Source: Microbacterium laevaniformans (GTDB taxonomy: Bacteria > Actinomycetota > Actinomycetes > Actinomycetales > Microbacteriaceae). From it: a stretch of DNA of 64,000 nucleotides. The position numbers and the translations under genes are program-made. The notes under the pieces were generated by a model. That model had not been told where the DNA came from. It made no database searches and was given only the letters and a program-made list of their open reading frames with translations. Positions 34,015 through 42,572 of this stretch are shown piece by piece (within the stretch, counting starts at the first letter, position 1; every line of letters starts with the position of its first letter). Location of the stretch: assembly GCF_016907555.1 (NCBI RefSeq), contig NZ_JAFBCE010000001.1, forward strand, positions 62,001-126,000. The letters are read 5' to 3'.

Positions 34015-37000
34015 AGCTGCGCACCACGCTGGTCCGCCCCGGAGGCGAGCCGGAAGATCTCGTCATCAACGCCGATGCCGATGCGACCGTCGGCGACCTC
34101 GCACGCACCATCGCCGAGCTCGATCCGCGCGGCGGCGGGGCGGCGGCGGGCGACGAGGTGACGCTCGAGGCGTTCGGCACGATCGCTCCGGGCCCGGGAG
34201 AGGTGCTGGATGCCGCGGCATCCGTGTCGCACGTCCAGCTGGGTGCGGGCTCGGCCGTGCGCATCGTGCCGACTGGCTATCAGCCGCCGCAGAAACTCGG
34301 CGACGTCGAGATCGCCTCGGGTGCCGGCGCCGGCACCACGATCCCGCTGCAGCGCGGGGTGGTCATCATCGGACGAGACCCCCAGTGCGACATCGTGCTC
34401 GACGATCCGCTGGTCTCCAAGCGGCACGCGCGGCTGGAGGTCGGGCAGGGCCGGGCCGAACTCGTCGACCTGAACTCCGCCAACGGCATCCTCGTCGACG
34501 GGGCGCCGGTCACCTACCTGACGGCCGCCGACGGCCAGATCGACGCCGTGCTGGGCGACACGCGCCTGCGCATCACGGCGGCTCCCGCCGACGCCACGGC
34601 GGCGCCCTCCACGTGGCGGCAGGTGCCGTTCGTGCGCTCGCCGCGGGTGGAGGCGCGCTACCTCGGCGAGGAGCTGCCCGGCACCGACCTGCCGGCACCG
34701 CCCGCGCCGCAGATGTTCCCGTGGCTCGCGATGATCGCTCCGGTGATCATGGGCGTCGTGCTCTTCTTCGTCATGAAGAATCCGATGGCGCTCGTGTTCG
34801 TCGCGGCGTCGCCCCTCCTCATGCTCGGCACCTGGCTGACGACGCGCCTGCAGGGCCGCGCGCAGCTGCAGCGCGACAAAGACCGCTTCGAGCAGCAGCT
34901 CACCCGCCTGTCCACCCGCCTCGAGCAGGAGCGCGAGACCGAGCGCCGCGTCCGCCGCGGCGAGGTGCCCGAGCTCGATCCCATCTGCGCCGACGCGCTC
35001 GCCGCCGGGCCTCTGGTGTGGACGCGCCGGCCCGAGCACTGGTCGTTCCTGCACGTCCGTCTCGGCGACGGCACCGCCCCGAGCCGCAACTCCGTCGCCG
35101 AGTCGACGAAGCGCGACGCGGCGATCCCGTCGTACGTCGACCGCCTCGACGAGGTCGTCGACGCGTTCCGCGAGGTCGACGACGTGCCGATCCTCGAGTC
35201 GCTGGCCGAGGCCGGCGCGATCGGCATCGCCGGCTCGACGGCGCGCGTCGGTGACACGGCGCGGGCGCTGCTGGCCCAGACGGCGGGGCTGCACGCGCCG
35301 TCCGACGTCCACATCGTCGCCTTCGTCGGCCCGGCCACCCGTGCGGCGCTTGCCGACCTCAAGTGGCTGCCGCACACGTGGGCCGCCGAGGACGCCCTCG
35401 GCACGGCCCCCATCGCCGACAACGCGGCGACCGCCTCGCGCCTGCTGGCCGAGCTGGAGGAGTTGGTCGACACCCGCACGAAGCAGCTGCGGCGTCTGCG
35501 GGCGCTCAAGGCGACGGATGCCGCGACCGCCGCCGGCGCCGAGGTCGGCGAGTCGCGGGGGCGCGAGGAAGAGATGCCGCTTCCGGCATACGTCGTGATC
35601 ATCACGCCCGACGCGCCCGTCGACCGGGGTCGGCTCATCCAGCTGAGTGAGCGTGCCGCCGGCAGCGGTGTCATCCCGGTGTGGGCGACCTCGCGCGTGT
35701 CCGACCTGCCCGCCGCCTGCCGCACGTGGGTCGAGCTTCCCGCCGACGGGGAGGCGAGCGCCAACTTCGTGCGCCTCGGCACCGTCATCGCCCCCCTGCG
35801 TGTCGAGGCGTTGGATGCCGCGCGCTTCGGCGTCGTGGCCCGGGCCCTGGCCCGCATCACCGACATCGGCGATGTCGCGGAGGACGCCGGGGACGTGCCG
35901 CGCACCATCCCCCTGCTACAGCTGTTGGGGTCGGACATGGCGACCAGCGCCGACGCCGTCATCGACCGGTGGACGCAGAATGCGTCGATCCGTGCGACGC
36001 GCTCCGGCGCCGGCTACCAGCCCAAGCTTCGTGCCCTCGTCGGACAGGGCGCGCAGGGCGCTCTGCACCTCGATCTGCGCCAGCAGGGTCCGCACGCGCT
36101 CGTCGGCGGCACGACCGGCTCGGGCAAGAGCGAGTTCCTGCAGGCCTGGGTGCTCGGCATGGCCGCCGAGTACAGCCCCGAGCGCGTGACGTTCCTCTTC
36201 GTCGACTACAAGGGCGGCTCGGCCTTCGCCGACTGCGTCAGCCTCCCGCACTGCGTGGGCCTCGTGACCGACCTCAGCCCGCATCTCGTCCGTCGGGCGC
36301 TGACGAGCCTCCGCGCCGAACTGCACCACCGCGAGCACCTGTTCAACCGGAAGAAGGCGAAAGACCTCCTCGAGCTCGAGAAGGCCGCCGACCCCGACGC
36401 TCCCCCCGCACTCGTCCTCGTCATCGACGAGTTCGCCGCACTCGCCAAGGAGGTGCCCGAGTTCGTCGACGGCGTCGTCGACATCGCCCAGCGCGGGCGC
36501 TCGCTCGGCATCCACCTCATCATGGCGACGCAGCGCCCCGCCGGTGTCATCAAGGACAACCTGCGTGCCAACACCAACCTCCGCGTCGCGCTGCGCATGG
36601 CCGACGAGACCGACTCCGACGACGTCATCGGGTCGAAGGAGGCCGCCCTGTTCGATCCCGGCATCCCCGGTCGCGGCATCGCCAAGACCGGTCCCGGTCG
36701 CATGAACCTCTTCCAGTCGGCCTACTCGGGAGGCTGGAGCCTCCGGGCCGAAGCCGAACCCGCCGTCGAGGTGCGCCCGTTCCTGCTCGGCGACGCGCCG
36801 GCGTGGGAGAAGCCCGCCGTCGAGGCGCCTGCCGAGACCGAAGACCTCGGCCCCAACGATCAGCAGCTGCTCGTGGCGCGCTTCGGCGACGCCGCGCAGC
36901 TGGCCCGCATCGCGCCGCCCCGTCGGCCGTGGCTCGACGAGCTGGCCACCACTTTCGACCAGACCAAGCTGCACCAGCGCACCGACGCCCGGCTGGTGCT

Positions 37001-38519
37001 CGGCGTCGTGGACGTGCCCGAGCGGCAGGACCAGGTGCCGTTCTTCTTCGAACCCGACACCGAGGGCCACCTCGCGATCTTCGGCACCGGCGGCTCCGGA
37101 AAGTCGGTGACCCTGCGCACGCTCGCCGTGTCGGCCGGGATCACCCCGCGCGGCGGTCCCGTCCACGTCTACGGGCTGGACGCCGCGACCGGGGGCCTGC
37201 GCATGCTCGAGTCGCTGCCGCACGTGGGTGCCGTCATCTCCGGCGACGACACGGAACGCATCGATCGCCTGTTCGCCACGCTCCGCAGCGAGCTCGACCG
37301 TCGCGGTGACGCGTATGCCGCGGCAGGTGCCTCCACCCTGACCGAGTACCGCGCCCTCGCGGGTCGCCCCGACGAGCCGCGCATCTTGCTGCTCATCGAC
37401 GGGTTCCCCGCGTTCCGCACCGCGTTCGAGGGTGTGTCCGGGCGCGCGGAGGCCTACCGCGCGTTCCAGCAGGTGCTCACCGACGGTCGCGGCCTCGGCA
37501 TCCACGTGGCCCTCACCGCCGACCGCGGCCAGAGCGTGCCCACCTCTCTTCAGGCGATGATCCAACGCCGCATCGTGCTGCGGATGGCCGACGAAGACGG
37601 CTATGCACTCCTCGGGATGCCGCGTGACATCCTCGGCGTCGACGCAGCGCCCGGTCGGGCCATCGTCGACGACCACGAGGCGCAGATCGCCGTCATCGGG
37701 GGCACCTCCAGCACGAAGGACCAGTCGCTGGCGATCGATCGGATGGCCGAGGTGATGATCCGCCGCGGCACGGTCGCTGCGCCCGCGATCCGCGCGCTGC
37801 CCACCGAGTACACGGCCGATGAGCTGCCGCCCGCGACGCCGACGGGGGTGGCCATCGGGCTGTCCGATCTCGACCTCGGTCCGTTCGGCATCGACGCCCA
37901 CGGCACGTTCATCGTCGCCGGCTCGCCCGGCGCGGGCCGTTCGACCGCCGCCGCCGCGATCGCGCGGCAGACGCTGCGCGCGCGGCCCGACACGCCCGCG
38001 TTCTACATCGGCGACCGTCGATCGCCCGTGCAGGACGTCGTCGCGTGGACCGCGACCGCCGAGTCTCCCTCGGCGGCCATGGCGGTGCTCGGCGCCGTCG
38101 ATGAGGCGGCCGACCGCGCCCAGGCGGGCGGACCCGTGCCGCTGGTCGTGCTGGAGGGCATCGGAGAGTTCGCCACGTCGATCATCGAGATGAACCTCTC
38201 CACGCTCGTCAAACGCGCCGGTCGCGGTGAGGTGTTCTTCGTCGTGGTCGGGGAGATGAGCGAGTGGACGACGAATTTCGGGCTGCTCGGCGAGATCAAG
38301 GCGGCGCGGCGCGGCGTCGTGCTGCAGCCGGAGACGATCGACGGCGAGGTCGTTCTCAAGACGCCGTTCCCCCGGTTGGTGCGGGGCGAGCTCCCGGTGG
38401 GACGCGGAATCCTGGCTCATCGCGGCAAGACCGTGCGCATCCAGTTCCCGCTGGTGGTCGGGGACGTCCCGGTCGGCGTCGAGTCGGGTACCCTCGCCTC
38501 CTCGGGGGCGCAGACATGA
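34011..38519 (+). CDS. EssC/EccC-like FtsK/SpoIIIE ATPase of a type VII-like secretion system
   Basis: The 1502-residue protein opens with a ubiquitin-like segment (about 1-90, ATVGDLARTIAEL) and an FHA domain (about 96-190, G121-R and LVSKRHARLE). Two transmembrane helices follow (about 238-280), then three FtsK-type ATPase domains. Domain 1 has Walker A GTTGSGKS at 700-707 and Walker B with Asp806-Glu807. Domain 2 has GTGGSGKS at 1025-1032 but a weaker Walker B (LLIDGF). Domain 3 has a degenerate Walker A (GSPGAGRST, 1304-1312, Arg for Lys) and VVLEGI. N-terminal FHA plus paired helices is the firmicute EssC layout rather than mycobacterial EccC. It should power export of the WXG100-type proteins encoded just downstream. 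Confidence 0.92.
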   Translation: MKLRTTLVRPGGEPEDLVINADADATVGDLARTIAELDPRGGGAAAGDEVTLEAFGTIAPGPGEVLDAAASVSHVQLGAGSAVRIVPTGYQPPQKLGDVEIASGAGAGTTIPLQRGVVIIGRDPQCDIVLDDPLVSKRHARLEVGQGRAELVDLNSANGILVDGAPVTYLTAADGQIDAVLGDTRLRITAAPADATAAPSTWRQVPFVRSPRVEARYLGEELPGTDLPAPPAPQMFPWLAMIAPVIMGVVLFFVMKNPMALVFVAASPLLMLGTWLTTRLQGRAQLQRDKDRFEQQLTRLSTRLEQERETERRVRRGEVPELDPICADALAAGPLVWTRRPEHWSFLHVRLGDGTAPSRNSVAESTKRDAAIPSYVDRLDEVVDAFREVDDVPILESLAEAGAIGIAGSTARVGDTARALLAQTAGLHAPSDVHIVAFVGPATRAALADLKWLPHTWAAEDALGTAPIADNAATASRLLAELEELVDTRTKQLRRLRALKATDAATAAGAEVGESRGREEEMPLPAYVVIITPDAPVDRGRLIQLSERAAGSGVIPVWATSRVSDLPAACRTWVELPADGEASANFVRLGTVIAPLRVEALDAARFGVVARALARITDIGDVAEDAGDVPRTIPLLQLLGSDMATSADAVIDRWTQNASIRATRSGAGYQPKLRALVGQGAQGALHLDLRQQGPHALVGGTTGSGKSEFLQAWVLGMAAEYSPERVTFLFVDYKGGSAFADCVSLPHCVGLVTDLSPHLVRRALTSLRAELHHREHLFNRKKAKDLLELEKAADPDAPPALVLVIDEFAALAKEVPEFVDGVVDIAQRGRSLGIHLIMATQRPAGVIKDNLRANTNLRVALRMADETDSDDVIGSKEAALFDPGIPGRGIAKTGPGRMNLFQSAYSGGWSLRAEAEPAVEVRPFLLGDAPAWEKPAVEAPAETEDLGPNDQQLLVARFGDAAQLARIAPPRRPWLDELATTFDQTKLHQRTDARLVLGVVDVPERQDQVPFFFEPDTEGHLAIFGTGGSGKSVTLRTLAVSAGITPRGGPVHVYGLDAATGGLRMLESLPHVGAVISGDDTERIDRLFATLRSELDRRGDAYAAAGASTLTEYRALAGRPDEPRILLLIDGFPAFRTAFEGVSGRAEAYRAFQQVLTDGRGLGIHVALTADRGQSVPTSLQAMIQRRIVLRMADEDGYALLGMPRDILGVDAAPGRAIVDDHEAQIAVIGGTSSTKDQSLAIDRMAEVMIRRGTVAAPAIRALPTEYTADELPPATPTGVAIGLSDLDLGPFGIDAHGTFIVAGSPGAGRSTAAAAIARQTLRARPDTPAFYIGDRRSPVQDVVAWTATAESPSAAMAVLGAVDEAADRAQAGGPVPLVVLEGIGEFATSIIEMNLSTLVKRAGRGEVFFVVVGEMSEWTTNFGLLGEIKAARRGVVLQPETIDGEVVLKTPFPRLVRGELPVGRGILAHRGKTVRIQFPLVVGDVPVGVESGTLASSGAQT

Positions 38520-38547
38520 CCGCGGTGGGCCGGGCGCGCGGGCGCTC

Positions 38548-38593
38548 ATGGGGAGTTCTCCCCATGGTCACCGGCCGCGACGCCGCCTATCTT
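38548..38593 (+). promoter_or_regulatory. Palindromic site and promoter of the WXG100 unit
   Basis: ATGGGGAG-TT-CTCCCCAT (38548-38565) has perfect 8-bp arms. It ends on the first base of a -35-like TGGTCA (38565-38570), which is 17 bp before the -10 TATCTT (38588-38593). The position abutting the -35 is typical of an activator site. The start codon is 53 bp downstream with an AAAGGGG ribosome-binding site at 38636-38642. The same motif (16 of 18 bases) precedes the giant-protein operon. Confidence 0.6.
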
Positions 38594-38646
38594 CGAAACA
38601 ACAAGACCTCCCGGCACACCGGCCGGGCCAGATGAAAGGGGCCCTC

Positions 38647-38943
38647 ATGGCCAATCTGAATGTCACCTACGACCAGATGAACTCGGCCGCCTCGCGCCTG
38701 CGTGACGGACAGAACGAGCTCGAGGCGAACCTGCAGCGCCTGCGTCAGCTCGTCGCTCAGCTCGTCCAGGACGGCTTCACCACGAGCCGCGCCTCGGGCG
38801 CCTTCGACGCCTCCTACACCGAGTTCACGACCGGTGCGACCAAGACGGTCCAGGGCATCGAGGGCATGGCCTCGTTCCTCGAGAAGGCCGCTCAGGCCCT
38901 GCAGTCCACCGACGAGCAGCTCGCCAGCCAGCTCGGTCAGTGA
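38647..38943 (+). CDS. WXG100-family (ESAT-6-like) small protein without a canonical WXG
   Basis: The 98-residue, Cys-free protein has the helix-turn-helix heptad pattern of ESAT-6/EsxA-type secreted proteins. Its length is right for the family and it sits right behind the EssC-like ATPase gene. The turn region reads QDGFTTSRASGAFDASY, so there is no Trp-x-Gly, although Gly and aromatic residues occur in the expected place. The C-terminus (LQSTDEQLASQLGQ) lacks a clear YxxxD/E signal. WXG100 proteins are exported as dimers and often co-secreted with partners. The AAAGGGG ribosome-binding site and its own promoter suggest strong expression. Two hairpins follow the stop codon. Confidence 0.85.
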   Translation: MANLNVTYDQMNSAASRLRDGQNELEANLQRLRQLVAQLVQDGFTTSRASGAFDASYTEFTTGATKTVQGIEGMASFLEKAAQALQSTDEQLASQLGQ

Positions 38944-38947
38944 TCGG

Positions 38948-39040
38948 GAACCTGCGGGGCGCTCGCGCGCCCCGCAGGTTCACGAGGCCTTCCACCTCGC
39001 GCCGGTGCGCCGAGTGTGCAGGTGGAGGGCCTCGCGAACC
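38948..39040 (+). terminator. Two competing hairpins between the WXG100 gene and the next gene
   Basis: Hairpin 1 is a perfect 15-bp stem (GAACCTGCGGGGCGC at 38948-38962, loop TCGC, complement at 38967-38981). Hairpin 2 pairs 38983-38997 with 39020-39034 (14 of 15) and can be extended outward by GGTTC (38977-38981) pairing with GAACC (39036-39040). That GGTTC is also part of hairpin 1, so the two structures can be mutually exclusive. No U tract follows. It could act as a partial terminator or processing site that keeps WXG100 mRNA more abundant than the downstream genes. Confidence 0.6.
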
Positions 39041-39047
39041 TTGGGGG

Positions 39048-39374
39048 ATGACGATGACAGATGTGCAGCTCGACTTCGACGCCCTGCGCGCCGCGCGCGT
39101 GCGCGTCGATGAGGCGCTCTCGACATTCGGGTCGGCCGGAACGGTCGGGGACGACCTTGCCGTCCTCACCGGCGAGGATCGTCTTGCCGGCAAGGTCCGA
39201 GACTTCGCCGACAACTGGGACTACAACCGGGGAAAGCTCACCGAGAAGCTGCAGTTCCTGCGCGACAGCATCGATGCGATCGTCGACAGCATGACCGAGG
39301 TTGACGACGAACTCGCGCGGCAGGCGCAAGAGGCCGCGCCCGAGACGCAGACCGACGGCGAGGGGGAGGGCTGA
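39048..39374 (+). CDS. Second ESAT-6/WXG100-like helical protein
   Basis: The 108-residue protein is predicted to be all-helical. FADNWDYNRGKLTEKLQFL in the middle places a Trp at the expected turn (W-x-x-x-R rather than W-x-G). It ends in an acidic, disordered tail (EAAPETQTDGEGEG). Length, composition and position behind the first ESAT-6-like gene suggest a partner or chaperone for the following large hydrolase. The ATG at 39048 follows the G-run CTTGGGGG; a second ATG at 39054 is possible. Its stop overlaps the next start (TGATG), so the two are translationally coupled. Confidence 0.75.
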   Translation: MTMTDVQLDFDALRAARVRVDEALSTFGSAGTVGDDLAVLTGEDRLAGKVRDFADNWDYNRGKLTEKLQFLRDSIDAIVDSMTEVDDELARQAQEAAPETQTDGEGEG

Positions 39375-40978
39375 TGAGCGCCATCTCGGTTGAGTTCGAG
39401 GATGTCCTTCTCGGTAACCCCGACCAGCTCGACCCCCGCGCGGCCGACCTCGTCACGGCGGCGGCAGCGATCGAGCAGGCGGCGCAGTCGCTCCGAGGAC
39501 TCATCGACGGGCAGATCTCGCAGTCCACGGATGCCCTGGCCCGTACCGCGACGGAGGTCGCGCGATCGCTCAACAAGGCCCGCACGAGATACCGCAACAC
39601 CGGGGAGGCCCTGCAGACCTACGCCGCGGATCTGCGCCCCATCCAGAAGGACGCCCGCGCGGCGATCGCCACGGCGGAATACTACGACCAGAGGTCGGCG
39701 ACGTTACCGAACGACATCTCACGGCGCGAGGGCGACCTGCTGCGCGCCGAGGCCGTCGACGCGCCGCAACATCAGATCGACGAGATCGAGAACGATCTGC
39801 GGCGCCTGCGTCGGTCCGAGTCGAACGCCTACGCCCAGCTGCAGGATGCCCGGCAGCAGCTCTCCTCCGCTCGTGACCGCCTGCGCGCGATCGCCGACGC
39901 CGCGATCGCCAAGATCGAAACGGCCATCGAGGGCGACAGCGATTCGGCGTACGACAACTGGAACCAGTTCTGGGAGGGCGCTGCCAAGTGGATCGGCGAC
40001 TGGGCCGCCAACGTGCTGAAGGGCGTGCTCGAGTTCCTCGGCCAGCTGTTGGCGGTTCTGGTGGCGATCGTCGTGATCCTCGTCGCGATCGTCATCGTGG
40101 TCGCCCTGCTCGCAGCGATCGCTGCCGTGATCGGCTGGATCGCCCTCGCGGTGCTCGCGGTACTGATCGTCGGCTCCCTCCTGCTTCTGTTCACCCTGCG
40201 CGACGGCAGCTCTTCGCGCCAGCCTCGACACGTGGACGATGCGTCCAAGACCTTCGACCGGTCGCCGGCCGCCCCCGACGCCCACGGTGAAGCCCCGGCC
40301 GACTACGGAGACCTGTTCGAGGATGTCGGGAGGCAGGACGTTCGCGGTGGGCAGGACTCGACGCACATCCGGGTGGTCGCGATCATGCAGGACGGAAAGG
40401 TCGTGGCCTGGCGGGTGCAGCTGCCGAGCACCCAGAACTGGAGCCCCTTCAACGAGCACGGAGGACTCAATGACCTCTCCACCGATGCGATGCTCGCCCT
40501 GAATCCCTCCGTGCATACGCAGTACGAACGCGCGGTGTACGACGCGATGCGCCGGGCGGGTGTGTTCGACAGCGATGCACCCATCATGCTCACGGGGTGG
40601 AGCCTCGGTGGGATGATGGCCGGCGACATCGCCACCGATCCGGCCCTCGACGGGCGCGTGCAGTCCGTGGTGACGGCCGGGTCGGCCATCGACAAGTATG
40701 CCGACGCGATCGATCCGTCGGTGCGCGTCACACAGGTCAACAACGTCTGGGATCCGGTGCACCACCTGGAGCTCGTCGGGTACGGTCGTGACGACGTTCC
40801 CGGGCCGAACTGGCAGACCTTCCATCCCGTCGACCCGCGGATACACGACTCGACGATGTACGGTGAGCTCGCGGACGACGTGGTCCCCGACGTGCGCCCC
40901 GGAGACGAGATCTTCTTCGCCGGCAACGCGGTCGGAACCACGGAGCACGTGCACGAAGAGGTCTACGTGCGCGGGTGA
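39374..40978 (+). CDS. Membrane-embedded serine hydrolase with ESAT-6-like N-terminus; candidate type VII effector
   Basis: The 534-residue protein has a helical, coiled-coil-rich N-terminal domain (1-200), a hydrophobic block of about two long transmembrane hairpins (about 215-278), and an alpha/beta-hydrolase C-terminal domain. The nucleophile elbow TGWSLGG places Ser410. Asp460 (NNVWDPVHH) and His491 (RIHDSTMYGEL) fit the lipase-type triad, with the H-x-x-x-x-Y pattern seen in class-3-like lipases. It is coded behind and coupled to a WXG100-like protein and followed by a small lipoprotein, the layout of a secreted antibacterial or membrane-acting lipase with a partner. Secretion and toxicity are inference. 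Confidence 0.78.
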   Translation: MSAISVEFEDVLLGNPDQLDPRAADLVTAAAAIEQAAQSLRGLIDGQISQSTDALARTATEVARSLNKARTRYRNTGEALQTYAADLRPIQKDARAAIATAEYYDQRSATLPNDISRREGDLLRAEAVDAPQHQIDEIENDLRRLRRSESNAYAQLQDARQQLSSARDRLRAIADAAIAKIETAIEGDSDSAYDNWNQFWEGAAKWIGDWAANVLKGVLEFLGQLLAVLVAIVVILVAIVIVVALLAAIAAVIGWIALAVLAVLIVGSLLLLFTLRDGSSSRQPRHVDDASKTFDRSPAAPDAHGEAPADYGDLFEDVGRQDVRGGQDSTHIRVVAIMQDGKVVAWRVQLPSTQNWSPFNEHGGLNDLSTDAMLALNPSVHTQYERAVYDAMRRAGVFDSDAPIMLTGWSLGGMMAGDIATDPALDGRVQSVVTAGSAIDKYADAIDPSVRVTQVNNVWDPVHHLELVGYGRDDVPGPNWQTFHPVDPRIHDSTMYGELADDVVPDVRPGDEIFFAGNAVGTTEHVHEEVYVRG

Positions 40979-41004
40979 ACGCAGCGGCAGAGAGGTGACG
41001 AGAG

Positions 41005-41460
41005 ATGTCCAGGAATCGACTCTGGCACGCGATGGCTGCCACCGCAGTCCTCGCGCTGATTCTGACGGGATGTTCGGGAATGAATGAAAAGGATGTGTCC
41101 GACCGGCTCGGCCGCGAGGCTGGTCTCAACGGTGCGCTCGTGGAAGTGCAGCACCCCGGTCTGCCCACCAACGAGAAGATCGTGGTGTGGATGTTCGTCG
41201 ACGACACGAGCGCTCCGGCCGTTGCCGACGACGTCACCCGCGTCGCGCGCGTGGCAGCCAACGACCCGGACTTGGCAGGAAAGGACCTCACCCTCGCCGC
41301 TGTCGAGGGCTCGCCGGCCGACCATACCGACCGCGTCGTGCTGGGATCGTCGGGAGTTCCCGTCATGGCGGCGGTCGCGGAGACCGTGGGTGGTCGAGGG
41401 GCCGAGGAGTTCCTCGAGCTCAGCGCCGCTGATGTTCGCCGGCTCGCCGGTCGGCAATGA
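41005..41460 (+). CDS. Small lipoprotein, possible partner or immunity protein
   Basis: The 151-residue protein has a signal peptide with lipobox LTGC (Cys at about residue 23) and should be anchored outside the membrane. The mature part is a small alpha/beta domain (LVEVQHPGLPTNEKIVVWMFVDD) of no recognised family. The first 26 bp upstream contain GAGAGG as ribosome-binding site. Its gene follows the membrane hydrolase and overlaps the next gene (ATGA). An immunity or chaperone role toward the hydrolase is the natural hypothesis from position and localisation, but no sequence motif proves it. Confidence 0.8.
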   Translation: MSRNRLWHAMAATAVLALILTGCSGMNEKDVSDRLGREAGLNGALVEVQHPGLPTNEKIVVWMFVDDTSAPAVADDVTRVARVAANDPDLAGKDLTLAAVEGSPADHTDRVVLGSSGVPVMAAVAETVGGRGAEEFLELSAADVRRLAGRQ

Positions 41461-42083
41461 GTGAAAGCGTCGGCCCACAGCTGCGTTTCCGCCTGCCGGG
41501 GGAGTGGATCTCGGTGGACCCGCGAGACGAAGACGCGGCTCGCGATCACAATGCGTCGCTCGCCCGGGAGATCGTCGGGCCCGCGGACGATGCGCCGCTG
41601 CTCCGTCGCCGTATCCAGTCCGGATTGGACGATGCGGCTGCCGCAGCGCGCGAGGCCTCGGCACGCCTGTTGCTGATCTGCCGCGAGATCGCGCCGGGCG
41701 TGCCAACTCCTGTCGCCATCACGGTCCACACCCCGATCACGATCACGCCTGCCGTGGGAACGGCTCCCGAGTCGGTGATGCGCGCTTTCGAGCTGAGCCT
41801 GCCCCACACCCGCGAGCCCGATCTGGAGACGGCGACACGAATGGATGCCGCCGGCTCGGCGGTGCTGCGTCTGCACGCCGTGAGCACGCAGGTGATCGAG
41901 GAGGACGGGCAGTCGGCCGTGCAGCGACGTCTGGTCGCGCGCTACTGGTACACCGTTCCGAACAGCAAACAAGTCGCGCTGGTGAACATGTCGACGCCGC
42001 TCGGTGACATCCCGCACGCGATGCTGCGCTTCTTCGACGCGATCGTCGCCGCATCGTCGTGGGGCGCGGCTGACGCGGCCTGA
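41457..42083 (+). CDS. Uncharacterised protein of the WXG100 unit
   Basis: The 208-residue soluble protein has no signal peptide or transmembrane helix. I do not recognise a domain. The sequence is a mix of beta strands and helices, beginning LRFRLPGEWISVDP and ending LVNMSTPLGDIPHAMLRFFDAIVAASSW. That pattern resembles small alpha/beta proteins that assess other components, such as type VII accessory or chaperone proteins, but this is not a homology claim. It overlaps the lipoprotein gene (ATGA), is the last gene of the unit, and ends 3 bp before the convergent resolvase-like gene. Confidence 0.8.
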   Translation: MSESVGPQLRFRLPGEWISVDPRDEDAARDHNASLAREIVGPADDAPLLRRRIQSGLDDAAAAAREASARLLLICREIAPGVPTPVAITVHTPITITPAVGTAPESVMRAFELSLPHTREPDLETATRMDAAGSAVLRLHAVSTQVIEEDGQSAVQRRLVARYWYTVPNSKQVALVNMSTPLGDIPHAMLRFFDAIVAASSWGAADAA

Positions 42084-42086
42084 CGC

Positions 42087-42524
42087 TCAGCTGCGGTAGT
42101 GGCCCAGCACCTTCACGATGATGCCGCGGCGCCGCAGCTCGGCGATGGCGTGCGTCTCCTCGTCGACCGTGCGACCGAGGGCATGCTTGTCGGCGACGAC
42201 GACGACGTCGCCCGACACGAGACGGCCGAAGAGGCGGTTGAGGCGCTCGGCCCAACTCTCCCCGGTCTCGGGGGCGGGATGACGGAAGCCCTCGATCGGC
42301 ACCCCGAAGTCTGCGAGGGCGTCACGCTGCGCGATCACCGAGGGCAGATCGTCGCGCGCGACGACGAGTCCCACCAGGCGTGAGCCGTCGGGACGAGCGG
42401 CCCACCAGTCGGTGCCGGACACCACGACCGGCACGGCCGACGTCACGGCGGGCAGGGCGACCGACTCGGCGTAGTCGGCGGGGGCGCGCTGGTCGTCCGG
42501 CTGATCGGTGCTCACGGCATCCAT
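42087..42524 (-). CDS. Degenerate resolvase-like protein
   Basis: The 145-residue protein resembles the catalytic domain of serine recombinases in its second half (LNRLFGRLVSGDVVVVADKHALGR, then ELRRRGIIVKVL). The catalytic YxRVS motif at the start of that fold is absent (VGLVVARDDLP), and no DNA-binding domain follows. Recombination activity is therefore unlikely; a binding or regulatory role, or a relic, is possible. The ATG at 42522-42524 is clear. It is convergent with the end of the type VII-like unit and separated from the antiporter gene by 48 bp. Confidence 0.65.
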   Translation of the reverse strand: MDAVSTDQPDDQRAPADYAESVALPAVTSAVPVVVSGTDWWAARPDGSRLVGLVVARDDLPSVIAQRDALADFGVPIEGFRHPAPETGESWAERLNRLFGRLVSGDVVVVADKHALGRTVDEETHAIAELRRRGIIVKVLGHYRS

Positions 42525-42572
42525 TGTGTCCTACCGCGCCGACACGCGAGCCGATCCGCTGCGCGATCCGGT

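Noticed and set aside
42087..42524. Active serine recombinase marking a mobile element
   Set aside because: The catalytic Ser motif and the DNA-binding domain are absent and no flanking repeats are seen.
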